Of a stretch of 64,000 nucleotides of DNA, positions 25,415 through 33,623 are shown in pieces. The notes under the pieces are model-generated. The model was given only the letters and a program-made list of their open reading frames with translations. It was not told the origin of the DNA and ran no database searches. Where the stretch lies: the NCBI RefSeq assembly GCF_016464305.1, contig NZ_JAEIOJ010000006.1:186001-250000 (forward strand), given 5' to 3'. A program made the translations under genes and the position numbers. The DNA is from Umezawaea beigongshangensis (GTDB lineage Bacteria > Actinomycetota > Actinomycetes > Mycobacteriales > Pseudonocardiaceae). Position 1 is the first letter of the stretch. The number at the start of each line of letters is the position of its first letter.

Positions 25415-26287
25415 GTGAAGAGATCATCCGTGGCCCTCCGCTGGGCAACGGCCTGCGCCCTCGTCACCGCGACGGCCCTGTCCGCTCCCGCCGCCTCGGC
25501 CGCCGACAACCCCTACGAGCGCGGTCCCGCGCCCACCACGGCGAGCATCGAGGCGACCAGGGGGCCGTTCGCGACCTCCCAGACGACCGTCTCGTCCCTG
25601 GCCGCCCGCGGCTTCGGCGGTGGCACGATCTACTACCCCACCAGCACCTCCGACGGCACCTTCGGCGCGGTGGCCGTCGCGCCCGGCTACACCGCGAGCC
25701 AGTCGAGCATGGCGTGGCTCGGCCCGCGCCTGGCCTCCCAGGGCTTCGTGGTCTTCACGATCGACACCCTGTCCCGCTACGACCAGCCCGCCAGCCGGGG
25801 CGACCAGCTCCTGGCCGCGCTGGACCACCTGACGACCTCCAGCAGCGTCCGCTCCCGGATCGACCCCTCGCGGCTGAGCGTCGTGGGGCACTCGATGGGT
25901 GGCGGCGGCACGCTGGAAGCCGCGGCCGACCGGCCGTCGTTGCAGGCCGCGATCCCGCTGACGGGCTGGAACACCAGGAAGTCCTGGTCGAACGTGCAGG
26001 TCCCCACGCTCGTCGTGGGCGCCGAGAACGACTCCGTGGCCTCGGTCAGCTCGCACTCCGAGCCGTTCTACGCGGGTCTGCCGTCCACTCTGGACAAGGC
26101 CTACCTGGAGCTGAACTCGGCCGACCACTTCGCGCCGAACTCGTCGAACACCACCATCGCCAAGTACACCATCTCCTGGCTCAAGAGGTTCGTCGACGAC
26201 GACACCCGCTACGAGCAGTTCCTGTGCCCCGGTCCGAGCCGCGGTCTCACGGTCGAGGAGTACCGGTCCACCTGCTCGTTCGGCTGA
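25415..26287 (+). CDS. Secreted cutinase / polyester (PET) hydrolase homolog
   Basis: A 290-residue exported alpha/beta hydrolase. A signal peptide ends near residue 30, and the mature protein begins [11 protein letters not shown] as in Thermobifida and Saccharomonospora cutinases. The triad is Ser160 (GHSMGGG), Asp206 (AENDSVA) and His238 (SADHFAP). Oxyanion residues Tyr92 and Met161, the aromatic Trp185 (LTGWNT), Phe239 and the C-terminal disulfide pair Cys271/Cys287 are all conserved. This is the type I actinobacterial layout known to cleave cutin and polyesters including PET. GTG start after AGGAGAA. It is monocistronic with a strong terminator. Confidence 0.92.
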   Translation: MKRSSVALRWATACALVTATALSAPAASAADNPYERGPAPTTASIEATRGPFATSQTTVSSLAARGFGGGTIYYPTSTSDGTFGAVAVAPGYTASQSSMAWLGPRLASQGFVVFTIDTLSRYDQPASRGDQLLAALDHLTTSSSVRSRIDPSRLSVVGHSMGGGGTLEAAADRPSLQAAIPLTGWNTRKSWSNVQVPTLVVGAENDSVASVSSHSEPFYAGLPSTLDKAYLELNSADHFAPNSSNTTIAKYTISWLKRFVDDDTRYEQFLCPGPSRGLTVEEYRSTCSFG

Positions 26288-26301
26288 TCGAGCACCGCTG
26301 C

Positions 26302-26341
26302 GGGGCCCCTCACCACTCGTCCGCGAGTGGTGAGGGGCCCC
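26302..26341. terminator. Terminator after the cutinase gene
   Basis: A perfect 18-bp stem (26302-26319 with 26324-26341) and a 4-base loop, 15 bases after the stop. No T-run. Confidence 0.85.
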
Positions 26342-26686
26342 GTCGACGTGGTCGAGAAGGGCGGGGCCGTTCGTCCGCGGGATCGCCGAGCACCCTCGAC
26401 GCCACCGCCGACCCCGCGGGACGAACCGTCTCACCGGCGGTCGCGCCGGCCCGGCGTCGTCCGCGAGTCGGCCGTCGCGCGGTGGAGAGGTCCGCCGCGG
26501 GGGAGTCCGCAGTGGACCGTCGGCGACCGGTGCGGAAACCGCCGGGAACCGATCGCGGTGCGCGTCCGACCACTGGTGCGTGACCTCCAACAGCCTGAGA
26601 TCCGTCCCGAGCGGTGGCGCGAAACGGGTGAACGCTGACCCGCTGGCCACTTCTTCCGCCAGCCGCGTCCGACCACCATCGACGCC
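26342..26686. other. Upstream region of the DJ-1/FecBCDE operon
   Basis: These 345 bases show no supportable gene and no riboswitch I can recognise. The promoter for the operon should lie near the right end. No clear Fur/DtxR-type (TTAGG...CCTAA) box is seen. Confidence 0.4.
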
Positions 26687-27310
26687 ATGACGAAGGTGGA
26701 CGTGCTCGTCTTCGACGGGGTGGACGACCTGGACGTGGTGGGACCGCTGGAGGTGCTCGACCTGAGCCGCCGCGCGGGTTCCGGCGTCGTGGCGCGTCTC
26801 GTGGCGCTCGAACCGGGGCCCGGTGTGCACACCCGCGCGGGCCTGACGCTCGGTCCGGTGCACCGGTGGGAACCGGGGGAGGCCGACGTGGTCCTCGTGC
26901 CGGGCGGCGGCTTCGCCGGGGGCGCGGCCACCGGAGTGCGGGCCGAGATCGAGTCGGGACGGCTGCCCGGCGCGCTGCGCGCCGCCGAGCGGCCGGGACT
27001 GGTGTTCGCCTCGGTCTGCACCGGAGCGCTGCTGCTGGCGGCGGCCGGGCTGCTCGACGGGCGGCCGTGCACCACGCACCACCTCGCACTGGCCGAGCTG
27101 GAGGCCGCCGGTGGGCGCGTCGTGCCGGGCCGGGTGGTCGACGACGGCGACCGGGTCACCTCCGGTGGTGTGACCTCCGGCCTCGACCTCGGCCTGCACC
27201 TGGTCGAGCGGTACGCCGGGGCCGAGACCGCGGCGGGCGTCGCGCGGGTGATGGAGCACGAGCGCCGCGACGCGCCCGCGAGCGCCGGTGACGGGGTGTC
27301 GCCGCGATGA
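26687..27310 (+). CDS. DJ-1/PfpI-family protein, isonitrile-hydratase-like
   Basis: A 207-residue DJ-1-superfamily protein. KVDVLVFDGVDDLDVVGPLEVLDL and the nucleophile elbow FASVCTGALLLAAAGLLDG match the isonitrile hydratase/InhA-like branch; the Cys in SVCTGA is the catalytic one. THHLALAEL and TSGGVTSGLDLGLHLVE complete the fold. Members hydrate isonitriles or have glyoxalase or sensor roles. The stop overlaps the start of the binding-protein gene (ATGA), so it is the first gene of a five-gene operon. Its link to a metallophore importer suggests processing of imported ligand, which is an inference. Confidence 0.85.
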   Translation: MTKVDVLVFDGVDDLDVVGPLEVLDLSRRAGSGVVARLVALEPGPGVHTRAGLTLGPVHRWEPGEADVVLVPGGGFAGGAATGVRAEIESGRLPGALRAAERPGLVFASVCTGALLLAAAGLLDGRPCTTHHLALAELEAAGGRVVPGRVVDDGDRVTSGGVTSGLDLGLHLVERYAGAETAAGVARVMEHERRDAPASAGDGVSPR

Positions 27311-28314
27311 GCCCGCGCAGGACGTGGTCGCTGGTGGCGGTCGCGGCGGTGGCACTGCTCGTGCCGACCGGGTGCGGCACCGGCGCGGCCGCCGGGGACG
27401 GAGCCGCCGCGGGTGCCGTCGTGGCCGACTGCGCTGGCCGCGACGTGGTGTTCCCCGCCGACCCGCGACGGGTCGTGACCGTCGACGGGTGGGCGGCGCA
27501 GACGCTGGTGCACCTCGGGCTCTCCGACCGGATCGTGGGCACGGGGTTCGCCGGACCGCTGCGGGTGGGCACGGAGCCGTACGCGGCCGCCGCCGAGAGC
27601 GTGCCGGTGCTGGCCGAACGCCTGCCGAGCACGGAGGTCGTCGCCGCCCAGCGGCCCGACGTGGTGGTGACCGGGTTCCCCGCGTTCGGCGGAGCGCCCG
27701 GCACGCCCACCGACGCGGACCTGGCGACGATGGGGGCGACGGGGCTGGCCGCGTGCCTGCCCGGCACCACCGACGACCGGCTGCTCACCGACCTCACCCC
27801 CACCTACGACTTCCTCACCCGCACCGGCCGGGCCTTCGGCGTCGCCGAGCGCGCGGAGAACGCCGTGCGCGACCTGCGGGCACGGGTCGACGCGGTCGGC
27901 GCGGCGGTCGGGACCGGGCGACGGCCACGAGTGCTGGCTCTGGCCGACGACCCGGTGGCCGGGCAGCCGGTGAAGGCGCTGGGCGGCGGCACGATCCCCA
28001 ACGCGATCGTCCACCTGGCCGGGGGCGACAACGTCTTCGACGACGTCACCTCCATGCACGCCGACGTCTCGCCGGAGAAGGTCGTCGAGCTGGACCCGGA
28101 GCTGATCTGGGTCGTCTCCGACTTCAGCTTCGCCCGCAGCACCGGCCCCGAGCTGGCCGAGCGGGTGCGCGCCAACCCGCTGCTCGCCAGCACGACGGCG
28201 GTCCGGGAGGGCCGGATCGTGTCGACCTCGCAGTACGTCGTCGGCTTCCCCGGCCCGCTCAACGTCGACGGGCTGGAGCAGCTCGCCGCCGCGCTGCACC
28301 CCACGACGCCGTGA
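27307..28314 (+). CDS. Metallophore/cobalamin ABC substrate-binding lipoprotein
   Basis: A 335-residue FecB/BtuF-like binding protein. The N terminus has a lipoprotein signal ending in VPTGC. Motifs of the class: RRVVTVDGWAAQTLVHLGL, RPDVVVTGFPAF, and ELDPELIWVVSDFSF in the second lobe, joined by a long helix. Such proteins capture ferric siderophores, haem or cobalamin; the ligand cannot be read. It overlaps the DJ-1 gene by ATGA and the permease by GTGA. Confidence 0.88.
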   Translation: MSPRRTWSLVAVAAVALLVPTGCGTGAAAGDGAAAGAVVADCAGRDVVFPADPRRVVTVDGWAAQTLVHLGLSDRIVGTGFAGPLRVGTEPYAAAAESVPVLAERLPSTEVVAAQRPDVVVTGFPAFGGAPGTPTDADLATMGATGLAACLPGTTDDRLLTDLTPTYDFLTRTGRAFGVAERAENAVRDLRARVDAVGAAVGTGRRPRVLALADDPVAGQPVKALGGGTIPNAIVHLAGGDNVFDDVTSMHADVSPEKVVELDPELIWVVSDFSFARSTGPELAERVRANPLLASTTAVREGRIVSTSQYVVGFPGPLNVDGLEQLAAALHPTTP

Positions 28315-29384
28315 CGACCACCAGCGCTCCCGCGCCGCTCGCCGCGGACCGCCGCGCCGCACCGGCCCACCTCGCCGTGCTCGCGGCGGCGTGCGCGGTG
28401 CTCGCGGTGTCGGTGCTCGTCGCGACCGGCATCGGCCCGGTCGGCGTGCCCGCCGGGCAGGTGGCGGCCATCCTCGCCGACCGGCTCACCGGCGGCGGCG
28501 GCACGCCGGGAACGGCGGACCTGGTGGTCTGGCGCTTCCGCTTCCCGCGCGTGCTGCTCGGGGCCGTGGTCGGCGCGGGCCTCGCGCTCGCCGGCGCGGT
28601 CGTGCAGGGGGTGGTGCGCAACCCGGTCGCCGACCCCCACCTGCTGGGCCTGTCGTCCGGCGCCTCGGTCGGCGCGGTGCTCGCCCTGACCTCCGGCGGC
28701 GCGCTGCTGGGCGTGGTGACCGTGCCCGCGGCGGCGTTCCTCGGCGCGGCCGTCGCGATGGTCCTCGTCCTCGCGCTCGCCCGCCACCGCGGCCGGCTGC
28801 ACCCGTTGCGCCTGGTGCTCGTCGGCGTGGCGTGCGCGCACCTGTTCAGCGGCGTCACCTCCTACCTGCTGGCGCGCACCAACAACGCGGCGGCGCAGCA
28901 GCAGATCGTGTTCTGGTTGCTCGGCGGCCTGTCCGGCACGCAGTGGTCGGCGCTGCCCGTGCCCGCCGCGGTGGTCCTCGGCACGTGCGCGGTCCTGGTG
29001 GCCAGGGCGCGGCGGCTCAACGTGCTGGTGCTGGGCGACGACGCGTGCGCGGCGCTCGGCGTGCACGCGCCCCGGCTGCGCCGGTGGCTGCTCGTGCTGG
29101 CGACCCTGCTCACCGGGACGGCGGTGGCGGTGTCCGGCGGCATCGGCTTCGTCGGGCTGGTCGTCGGCCACGTGGCGCGCATGGTCGTCGGGGCGGACCA
29201 CCGGCGGGTCCTGCCGCTGGCGGCCGTCCTCGGCGCGGTGTTCCTGGTGTGGGCGGACGTGCTGGCGCGAGTGCTGATCGCACCGGCCGAGCTGCCGATC
29301 GGCGTGGTGACGGCGTTCCTCGGCGTCCCGCTGTTCCTGCTGGTCGTGCGCGGCCGCGGGCACCGGCTGGGAGGCGACGCGTGA
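28311..29384 (+). CDS. FecCD-family metallophore ABC permease
   Basis: A 357-residue permease with about ten helices. The FecCD pattern is clear: RFPRVLLGAVVGAGLALAGA, VVQGVVRNPVADPHLLGLSSGAS and GGIGFVGLVVGHVARMVVG. The conserved coupling loop RLNVLVLGDDACAALGV contacts the ATPase. A single permease gene implies a homodimer. The GTG start at 28311 overlaps the preceding stop; the next gene starts with another GTGA overlap. Confidence 0.93.
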   Translation: MTTTSAPAPLAADRRAAPAHLAVLAAACAVLAVSVLVATGIGPVGVPAGQVAAILADRLTGGGGTPGTADLVVWRFRFPRVLLGAVVGAGLALAGAVVQGVVRNPVADPHLLGLSSGASVGAVLALTSGGALLGVVTVPAAAFLGAAVAMVLVLALARHRGRLHPLRLVLVGVACAHLFSGVTSYLLARTNNAAAQQQIVFWLLGGLSGTQWSALPVPAAVVLGTCAVLVARARRLNVLVLGDDACAALGVHAPRLRRWLLVLATLLTGTAVAVSGGIGFVGLVVGHVARMVVGADHRRVLPLAAVLGAVFLVWADVLARVLIAPAELPIGVVTAFLGVPLFLLVVRGRGHRLGGDA

Positions 29385-30220
29385 GCCTGGTGGTGGATGG
29401 GGTGTCCCTGTCGGTGGGCGGGCGCCGGGTGCTGCACGACGTGTCGCTGACGGTGGCCGACGGCGCGTTCGCCGCGCTGGTCGGCCCGAACGGCAGCGGC
29501 AAGTCGAGCCTGCTGCGCACGGTGTTCCGCGCCCGCAGACCCGAGACCGGGCGCGTGCTGGTCGACGGCGCCGACGTGTGGCGGCTGACGGCGGGACGGG
29601 CCGCCCGGCTGACCGGGGTGCTGTTGCAGGAGCAGCACGACGGGTTCGAGTTCACCGTGGAGGAGACCGTCGCGCAGGGCCGCACCCCGCACCTGAGCGG
29701 CTTCGACCGGCTCGACCGCGAGGACCGGCTGGTGGTGGCCGAGGTGCTCGACCGCACCGGCCTGGCGCCGCTGGCCGCCCGGCCGCTGGCCGAGCTGTCC
29801 GGCGGCGAGCGGCAGCGGGTGCTGCTGGCGCGCGCCCTCGCGCAGCGGCCCCGGCTGCTGGTGCTCGACGAGCCGACCAACCACCTGGACGTGCGGCACC
29901 AGCTGGAGTTCCTGGAACTGGTGCGGGGCCTGGGCGTCACGGTCGTGGCGGCGCTGCACGGCCTGGAGCTGGCCGCCGCCTATGCCGACACCGTGGTCGT
30001 GCTCGACGGCGGCCGGGTCACCGCGTCCGGCACGCCGCGCGACGTGCTCACGCAGGACGTCCTGCGCTCCACGTTCGGCGTGGACTCCGCGGTGGACGTC
30101 GACGCGACCGGCCGGCCCCGGCTCGCCCTGCGCCCGCTGTGCGCGTGCCCCGTGCGGGAGTGCCACTGGAGCTGCGTCCGGCGCGGCGCGCGTGCTCCGG
30201 CCGGGGGTGCGGGTGTCTGA
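29381..30220 (+). CDS. Metallophore ABC transporter ATPase with Cys-rich tail
   Basis: A 279-residue FecE/BtuD-type ATPase. Walker A is GPNGSGKSS, the signature ELSGGERQRV, Walker B LLVLDEPTNHLD and the H-loop AALHG. After the usual end near residue 258 it carries an extra tail CACPVRECHWSC with four Cys in about 12 residues, which is unusual and could bind a metal or Fe-S cluster. It overlaps the permease by GTGA, and its stop overlaps the AraC gene start. Confidence 0.93.
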   Translation: MSLVVDGVSLSVGGRRVLHDVSLTVADGAFAALVGPNGSGKSSLLRTVFRARRPETGRVLVDGADVWRLTAGRAARLTGVLLQEQHDGFEFTVEETVAQGRTPHLSGFDRLDREDRLVVAEVLDRTGLAPLAARPLAELSGGERQRVLLARALAQRPRLLVLDEPTNHLDVRHQLEFLELVRGLGVTVVAALHGLELAAAYADTVVVLDGGRVTASGTPRDVLTQDVLRSTFGVDSAVDVDATGRPRLALRPLCACPVRECHWSCVRRGARAPAGGAGV

Positions 30221-31199
30221 GCGGCACACCGTGGCCGTGCTCGCGCCGGACGGCGTCGTCGGGTTCGACCTGGCGACGCCGTGCCAGGTGTTCGGCACCG
30301 CGCAGTTCGCCGACGGCACGCGGCCCTACCGGGTGCTGGTGTGCGGGAGCCGCCCGTCGGTGGACGCGACCGCGGGCGGCAGCACCTACTTCGAGCTGCG
30401 CGCGCCGTACGGCCTGGCCGACGCCGACGACGCGGACACCGTGCTGGTTCCCGGCGTCGCCCGCACGGGCCGCGCCGACGAGGAGGTGCTCGCGACCCTG
30501 CGCCGGGCGGCGGAGCGGGGCGCGCGCATCGTGTCGATCTGCACCGGCGCGTTCGTGCTCGCGCTGGCCGGACTGCTCGACGGGCGGCGGGCCACCACCC
30601 ACTGGGCGGCGGCCCGCGAGCTGGCCGCGCGGCACCCGGAGGTCGTGGTGGACGCGAAGGCGCTGTTCGTGGGGGACGGCCGCGTGTTCACCTCGGCCGG
30701 GGTCGCCGCCGGGCTCGACCTGTGCCTGCACCTGGTGGCGCGCGACCACGGCGCGGCGGTGGCCGCCGCCGCGTCCCGCGCCGTGGTCATGGCGCCGGTG
30801 CGCGAGGGCGATCAGGCGCAGTTCGCCGCCACCGGCGTGCCCGACGGGCGCGGCTCGCTGGCGGGCACGCTCGCCTGGATGCAGGCGCACGCCGCCGAAC
30901 CCCTGACCCTGGCCGACGTCGCCCGGCACGCCTCGCTGAGCGTGCGCACGCTGTCCCGCCGGTTCTCCGACGAGCTGGGCGTCAGCCCGCAGCGCTGGCT
31001 GCACCACCACCGGCTGCTGCTGGCCCGGCAGCTGCTGGAGACCACCGACCTGTCCGTGCCGCGGGTGGCCGAGCGCAGCGGCCACGGTTCGGCCAACGCC
31101 CTGCGCGCCCACTTCGCCCGCGAGCTGGGCACCAGCCCGCAGCGCTACCGGCACGGCTTCCGGCAGCCGCCGTCCGATGGCCACCCGCGGCCACGCTGA
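30213..31199 (+). CDS. GlxA-like AraC regulator with DJ-1 sensor domain
   Basis: A 328-residue regulator. The N-terminal DJ-1/PfpI fold (about 1-180) has VAVLAPDGVVGFDLATPCQ and the elbow VSICTGAFVLALAGLLDG with a Cys. The C-terminal AraC domain (about 215-315) has LTLADVARHASLSVRTLSRRF and VPRVAERSGHGSANALRAHF. GlxA-type proteins respond to small metabolites. The GTG at 30213 is taken (another at 30207). It overlaps the ATPase gene, so the importer, the DJ-1 enzyme and this sensor form one transcription unit. Confidence 0.9.
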   Translation: MSERHTVAVLAPDGVVGFDLATPCQVFGTAQFADGTRPYRVLVCGSRPSVDATAGGSTYFELRAPYGLADADDADTVLVPGVARTGRADEEVLATLRRAAERGARIVSICTGAFVLALAGLLDGRRATTHWAAARELAARHPEVVVDAKALFVGDGRVFTSAGVAAGLDLCLHLVARDHGAAVAAAASRAVVMAPVREGDQAQFAATGVPDGRGSLAGTLAWMQAHAAEPLTLADVARHASLSVRTLSRRFSDELGVSPQRWLHHHRLLLARQLLETTDLSVPRVAERSGHGSANALRAHFARELGTSPQRYRHGFRQPPSDGHPRPR

Positions 31200-31230
31200 T
31201 TGACGCGGTGCCGGGCTCCGCGCACAGTTC

Positions 31231-31244
31231 TGGGAGCGCTCCCG
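31231..31244. promoter_or_regulatory. CebR-type operator box
   Basis: TGGGAGCGCTCCCG matches the CebR consensus TGGGAGCGCTCCCA in 13 of 14 positions. It lies 26 bases upstream of the ATG of the cellulose-binding glycoside hydrolase. CebR is the cello-oligosaccharide-responsive LacI repressor of streptomycetes and relatives. Confidence 0.8.
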
Positions 31245-31269
31245 TTCGTCGGCGTCGATGAGGAGTCCC

Positions 31270-33285
31270 ATGAGATCGCGTCTCGTCGTGCTGCCCGCGC
31301 TCGCCGCGCTGCTGGTGGTCCAGGCCGTGCCCGCCACCGGCTCCTCCGCGCAGGCGGAACCGGCCGTCGCCGTCACCGTGAACACCAGGGCGGGCCTGGA
31401 GGTCGTGCGGGACACCGCGATCGGGGTGAACCACGCCATCTGGGACTCCCAGCTCGGCACCGCCTCCGTCGCCGACCTGCTCGGCGACGCCGGTGTGCGG
31501 GCCATGCGCTACCCGGGCGGGTCGTACTCCGACATCTACCACTGGGAGGACCACACCGCGCCCGGCGGCTACGTGGCTCCCGACACCGACTTCGACACCT
31601 TCATGAGCGGCGTGCGGCGTGCGGGCGGACGGGCGATCGTCACCGCCAACTACGGCACGGGCACGCCGGAGGAGGCCGCCGCCTGGGTGCGCTACGCCAA
31701 CGTGGAGAAGGGCTACGGCGTCGAGCACTGGGAGATCGGCAACGAGAACTACGGCAACGGCCACTACGGCTCGCCGTGGGAAGCCGACGACCACCCGGAC
31801 AAGAGCCCCGCCCAGTACGCCACCCTGGTCCGCGACTACGCCACCGCCATGAAGGCCGTCGACCCCACCGTCAAGATCGGCGCGGTGCTCACCACTCCCG
31901 GCGAGTGGCCGGACGGCATCACCGCGGCGGGCGACTCCGGGACGTGGAACGAGACCGTGCTGTCGATCGCCGGACCCGTGGTCGACTTCGGCATCGTCCA
32001 CTGGTACCCCACCGGTGACACCGCCGCGCAGGTGCTGGCCAAGACCGACCGAATGCCCGACCAGATCGCCCTGGTGCGCGAGCAGTCGCGCCGGCTGGCC
32101 GGCAAGGACCTGGACATCGCCCTGACCGAGGTCAACACCTCCTACGGCCGCAACACCCAGCCGGGCGCCCTGTTCGCCGCCGACGCCTACGCGACGGCGC
32201 TGGGCCGGGGCGTGTTCACCGTCGACTGGTGGAACGTCCACAACGGCGTCGGCCGGGTGCGGGAGATCGCGGGACACCTCGACTACGACGACTACGGCCT
32301 GCTCTCCAGCGGTACCTGCACCGAGGACGGCACCGTCTGCGAGCCCGCGCTGAACACCCCGTTCGCGCCGTACCACGCCCTGCGGATGCTGTCCCGCTTC
32401 GTCCGCCCCGGCGACCAGTTCGTCACGGCCGCGTCCAGCGACCCGCTGGTCCGCGCCCACGCGGCCCGCCGCCCCGACGGCGGCCTGGCGGTGATGCTGG
32501 TCAACCAGCACCCGGACGCCGCCAGGACCACCGGCCTGCGCTACACCGGCTACACCGCCGCCGCCGGTGCGACCGTGCTGACGCACGCCAACGGTGACAC
32601 CGACATCTCCACGACCGCGGGATCGTCGTCCGCGGTGACGCTGCCGCCGTACTCGATCACCACCCTCGTGCTCCGACCCGAGACCGGGACCACCGGCCCG
32701 GCCGCACCCGCTCGCCCGGCCGCGGACCGGATCACCGACCGCTCGGCCGTGCTGAGCTGGCCCGCTCCGCCCGCCGGGGTGAAGTACGAGGTGCACCGGA
32801 TCGACGGCGCGGGCGGTCAGCAGTGGGGAGAGACCACCGGCACCACCTTCACCGCGGCCAACCTCGCCCCCGCCACCGAGTACACGGTCAACCTGATCGC
32901 CCGCGACGACGCGGGCGGGCAGTCGTGGTCGTCGCCGCCGCTGGTCTTCACCACCGGCACTCCCGCCACGTCGTCCTGCGCGGTGAGCCACCGGGAGAGC
33001 GGCAACTGGGGCAACGGCTTCGTCGCCGACCTGGAGATCACCAACACGGGCGCGGCACCCGTGGAGGGATGGTCCCTGACCTTCACCTGGCCGACCACCT
33101 GGCAGCAGGTCTCCAGCGGCTGGAACGCCACCTGGTCCCAGACCGGCGCCCTGGTGACGGTGACCAGCGACGCGGCACTGGCTCCGGGGGAGTCGACCAC
33201 GGCCGGGTTCGTGGGTTCCTACCAGGGACCGAACGTGCGCCCGGTGGCGTACTTCCTCGACGGCACCCTCTGCACCACCCGCTGA
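31270..33285 (+). CDS. Secreted clan-A glycoside hydrolase with FN3 and CBM2
   Basis: A 671-residue exported enzyme. Signal peptide about 1-30; (beta/alpha)8 domain about 35-400 with acid/base Glu159 in EIGNENYG and candidate nucleophile Glu287 in IALTEVNTSYG; small beta domain to about 470; FN3 about 477-565; CBM2 from Cys570 to the C-terminal Cys. The layout resembles clan GH-A enzymes annotated as cellulose-binding proteins or arabinofuranosidase-like. The substrate is not certain. The ATG at 31270 is preferred over 31258 because GAGGAG lies between them. Regulation by the CebR box links it to cellulose use. Confidence 0.85.
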   Translation: MRSRLVVLPALAALLVVQAVPATGSSAQAEPAVAVTVNTRAGLEVVRDTAIGVNHAIWDSQLGTASVADLLGDAGVRAMRYPGGSYSDIYHWEDHTAPGGYVAPDTDFDTFMSGVRRAGGRAIVTANYGTGTPEEAAAWVRYANVEKGYGVEHWEIGNENYGNGHYGSPWEADDHPDKSPAQYATLVRDYATAMKAVDPTVKIGAVLTTPGEWPDGITAAGDSGTWNETVLSIAGPVVDFGIVHWYPTGDTAAQVLAKTDRMPDQIALVREQSRRLAGKDLDIALTEVNTSYGRNTQPGALFAADAYATALGRGVFTVDWWNVHNGVGRVREIAGHLDYDDYGLLSSGTCTEDGTVCEPALNTPFAPYHALRMLSRFVRPGDQFVTAASSDPLVRAHAARRPDGGLAVMLVNQHPDAARTTGLRYTGYTAAAGATVLTHANGDTDISTTAGSSSAVTLPPYSITTLVLRPETGTTGPAAPARPAADRITDRSAVLSWPAPPAGVKYEVHRIDGAGGQQWGETTGTTFTAANLAPATEYTVNLIARDDAGGQSWSSPPLVFTTGTPATSSCAVSHRESGNWGNGFVADLEITNTGAAPVEGWSLTFTWPTTWQQVSSGWNATWSQTGALVTVTSDAALAPGESTTAGFVGSYQGPNVRPVAYFLDGTLCTTR

Positions 33286-33416
33286 TCGCCACCGCCGCCC
33301 TGGACCTGCTCGCGTCGCGCCGGGCGTCGACACCTCCGTCGCGCAGCCGCCGCCCGAGGGGCTGAGCCGCGCCGCGCCGCCCCGCCGCGGGCGCTGCTCG
33401 CGCGACCCGGCGCGCC

Positions 33417-33623
33417 GTGCTGCTCGTCAGCCACGACCTGCGCGCGGTCTGCGCGCGGGCGCACGAGATCGTGGTCCTCGACCGCGGGCGCGTCGCCGGC
33501 CGGGGCCGTCCCGCCGACCCGGTGTCCGCACCGGGCTCGCCGGCCGCGGCGGCCCTGGTCGACGCCGCGGCTCTGCGCAGCGTTGTCGGAGCAGGAGGAG
33601 GAGATCCGGGTGGACGTGCGTGA
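33417..33623 (+). pseudogene. C-terminal fragment of an ABC transporter ATPase
   Basis: The frame reads VLLVSHDLRAVCARAHEIVV and then LDRGRVAGRG, the H-loop and end of an ABC ATPase of the peptide-transporter type. Walker A, the signature and Walker B are absent, so only the last part of a lost gene survives. The region 33286-33416 before it has no recognisable remainder. The frame ends just inside the methyltransferase gene. Confidence 0.7.

Noticed and set aside
26342-26686. Cobalamin or other riboswitch before the FecBCDE operon
   Set aside because: I could not find the conserved B12-box or other aptamer motifs by eye; a covariance-model search would be decisive.
33583-33609. TTG start at 33583 for the methyltransferase
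   Set aside because: The extension would translate the AGGAGG ribosome site itself; the GTG at 33610 is well placed.
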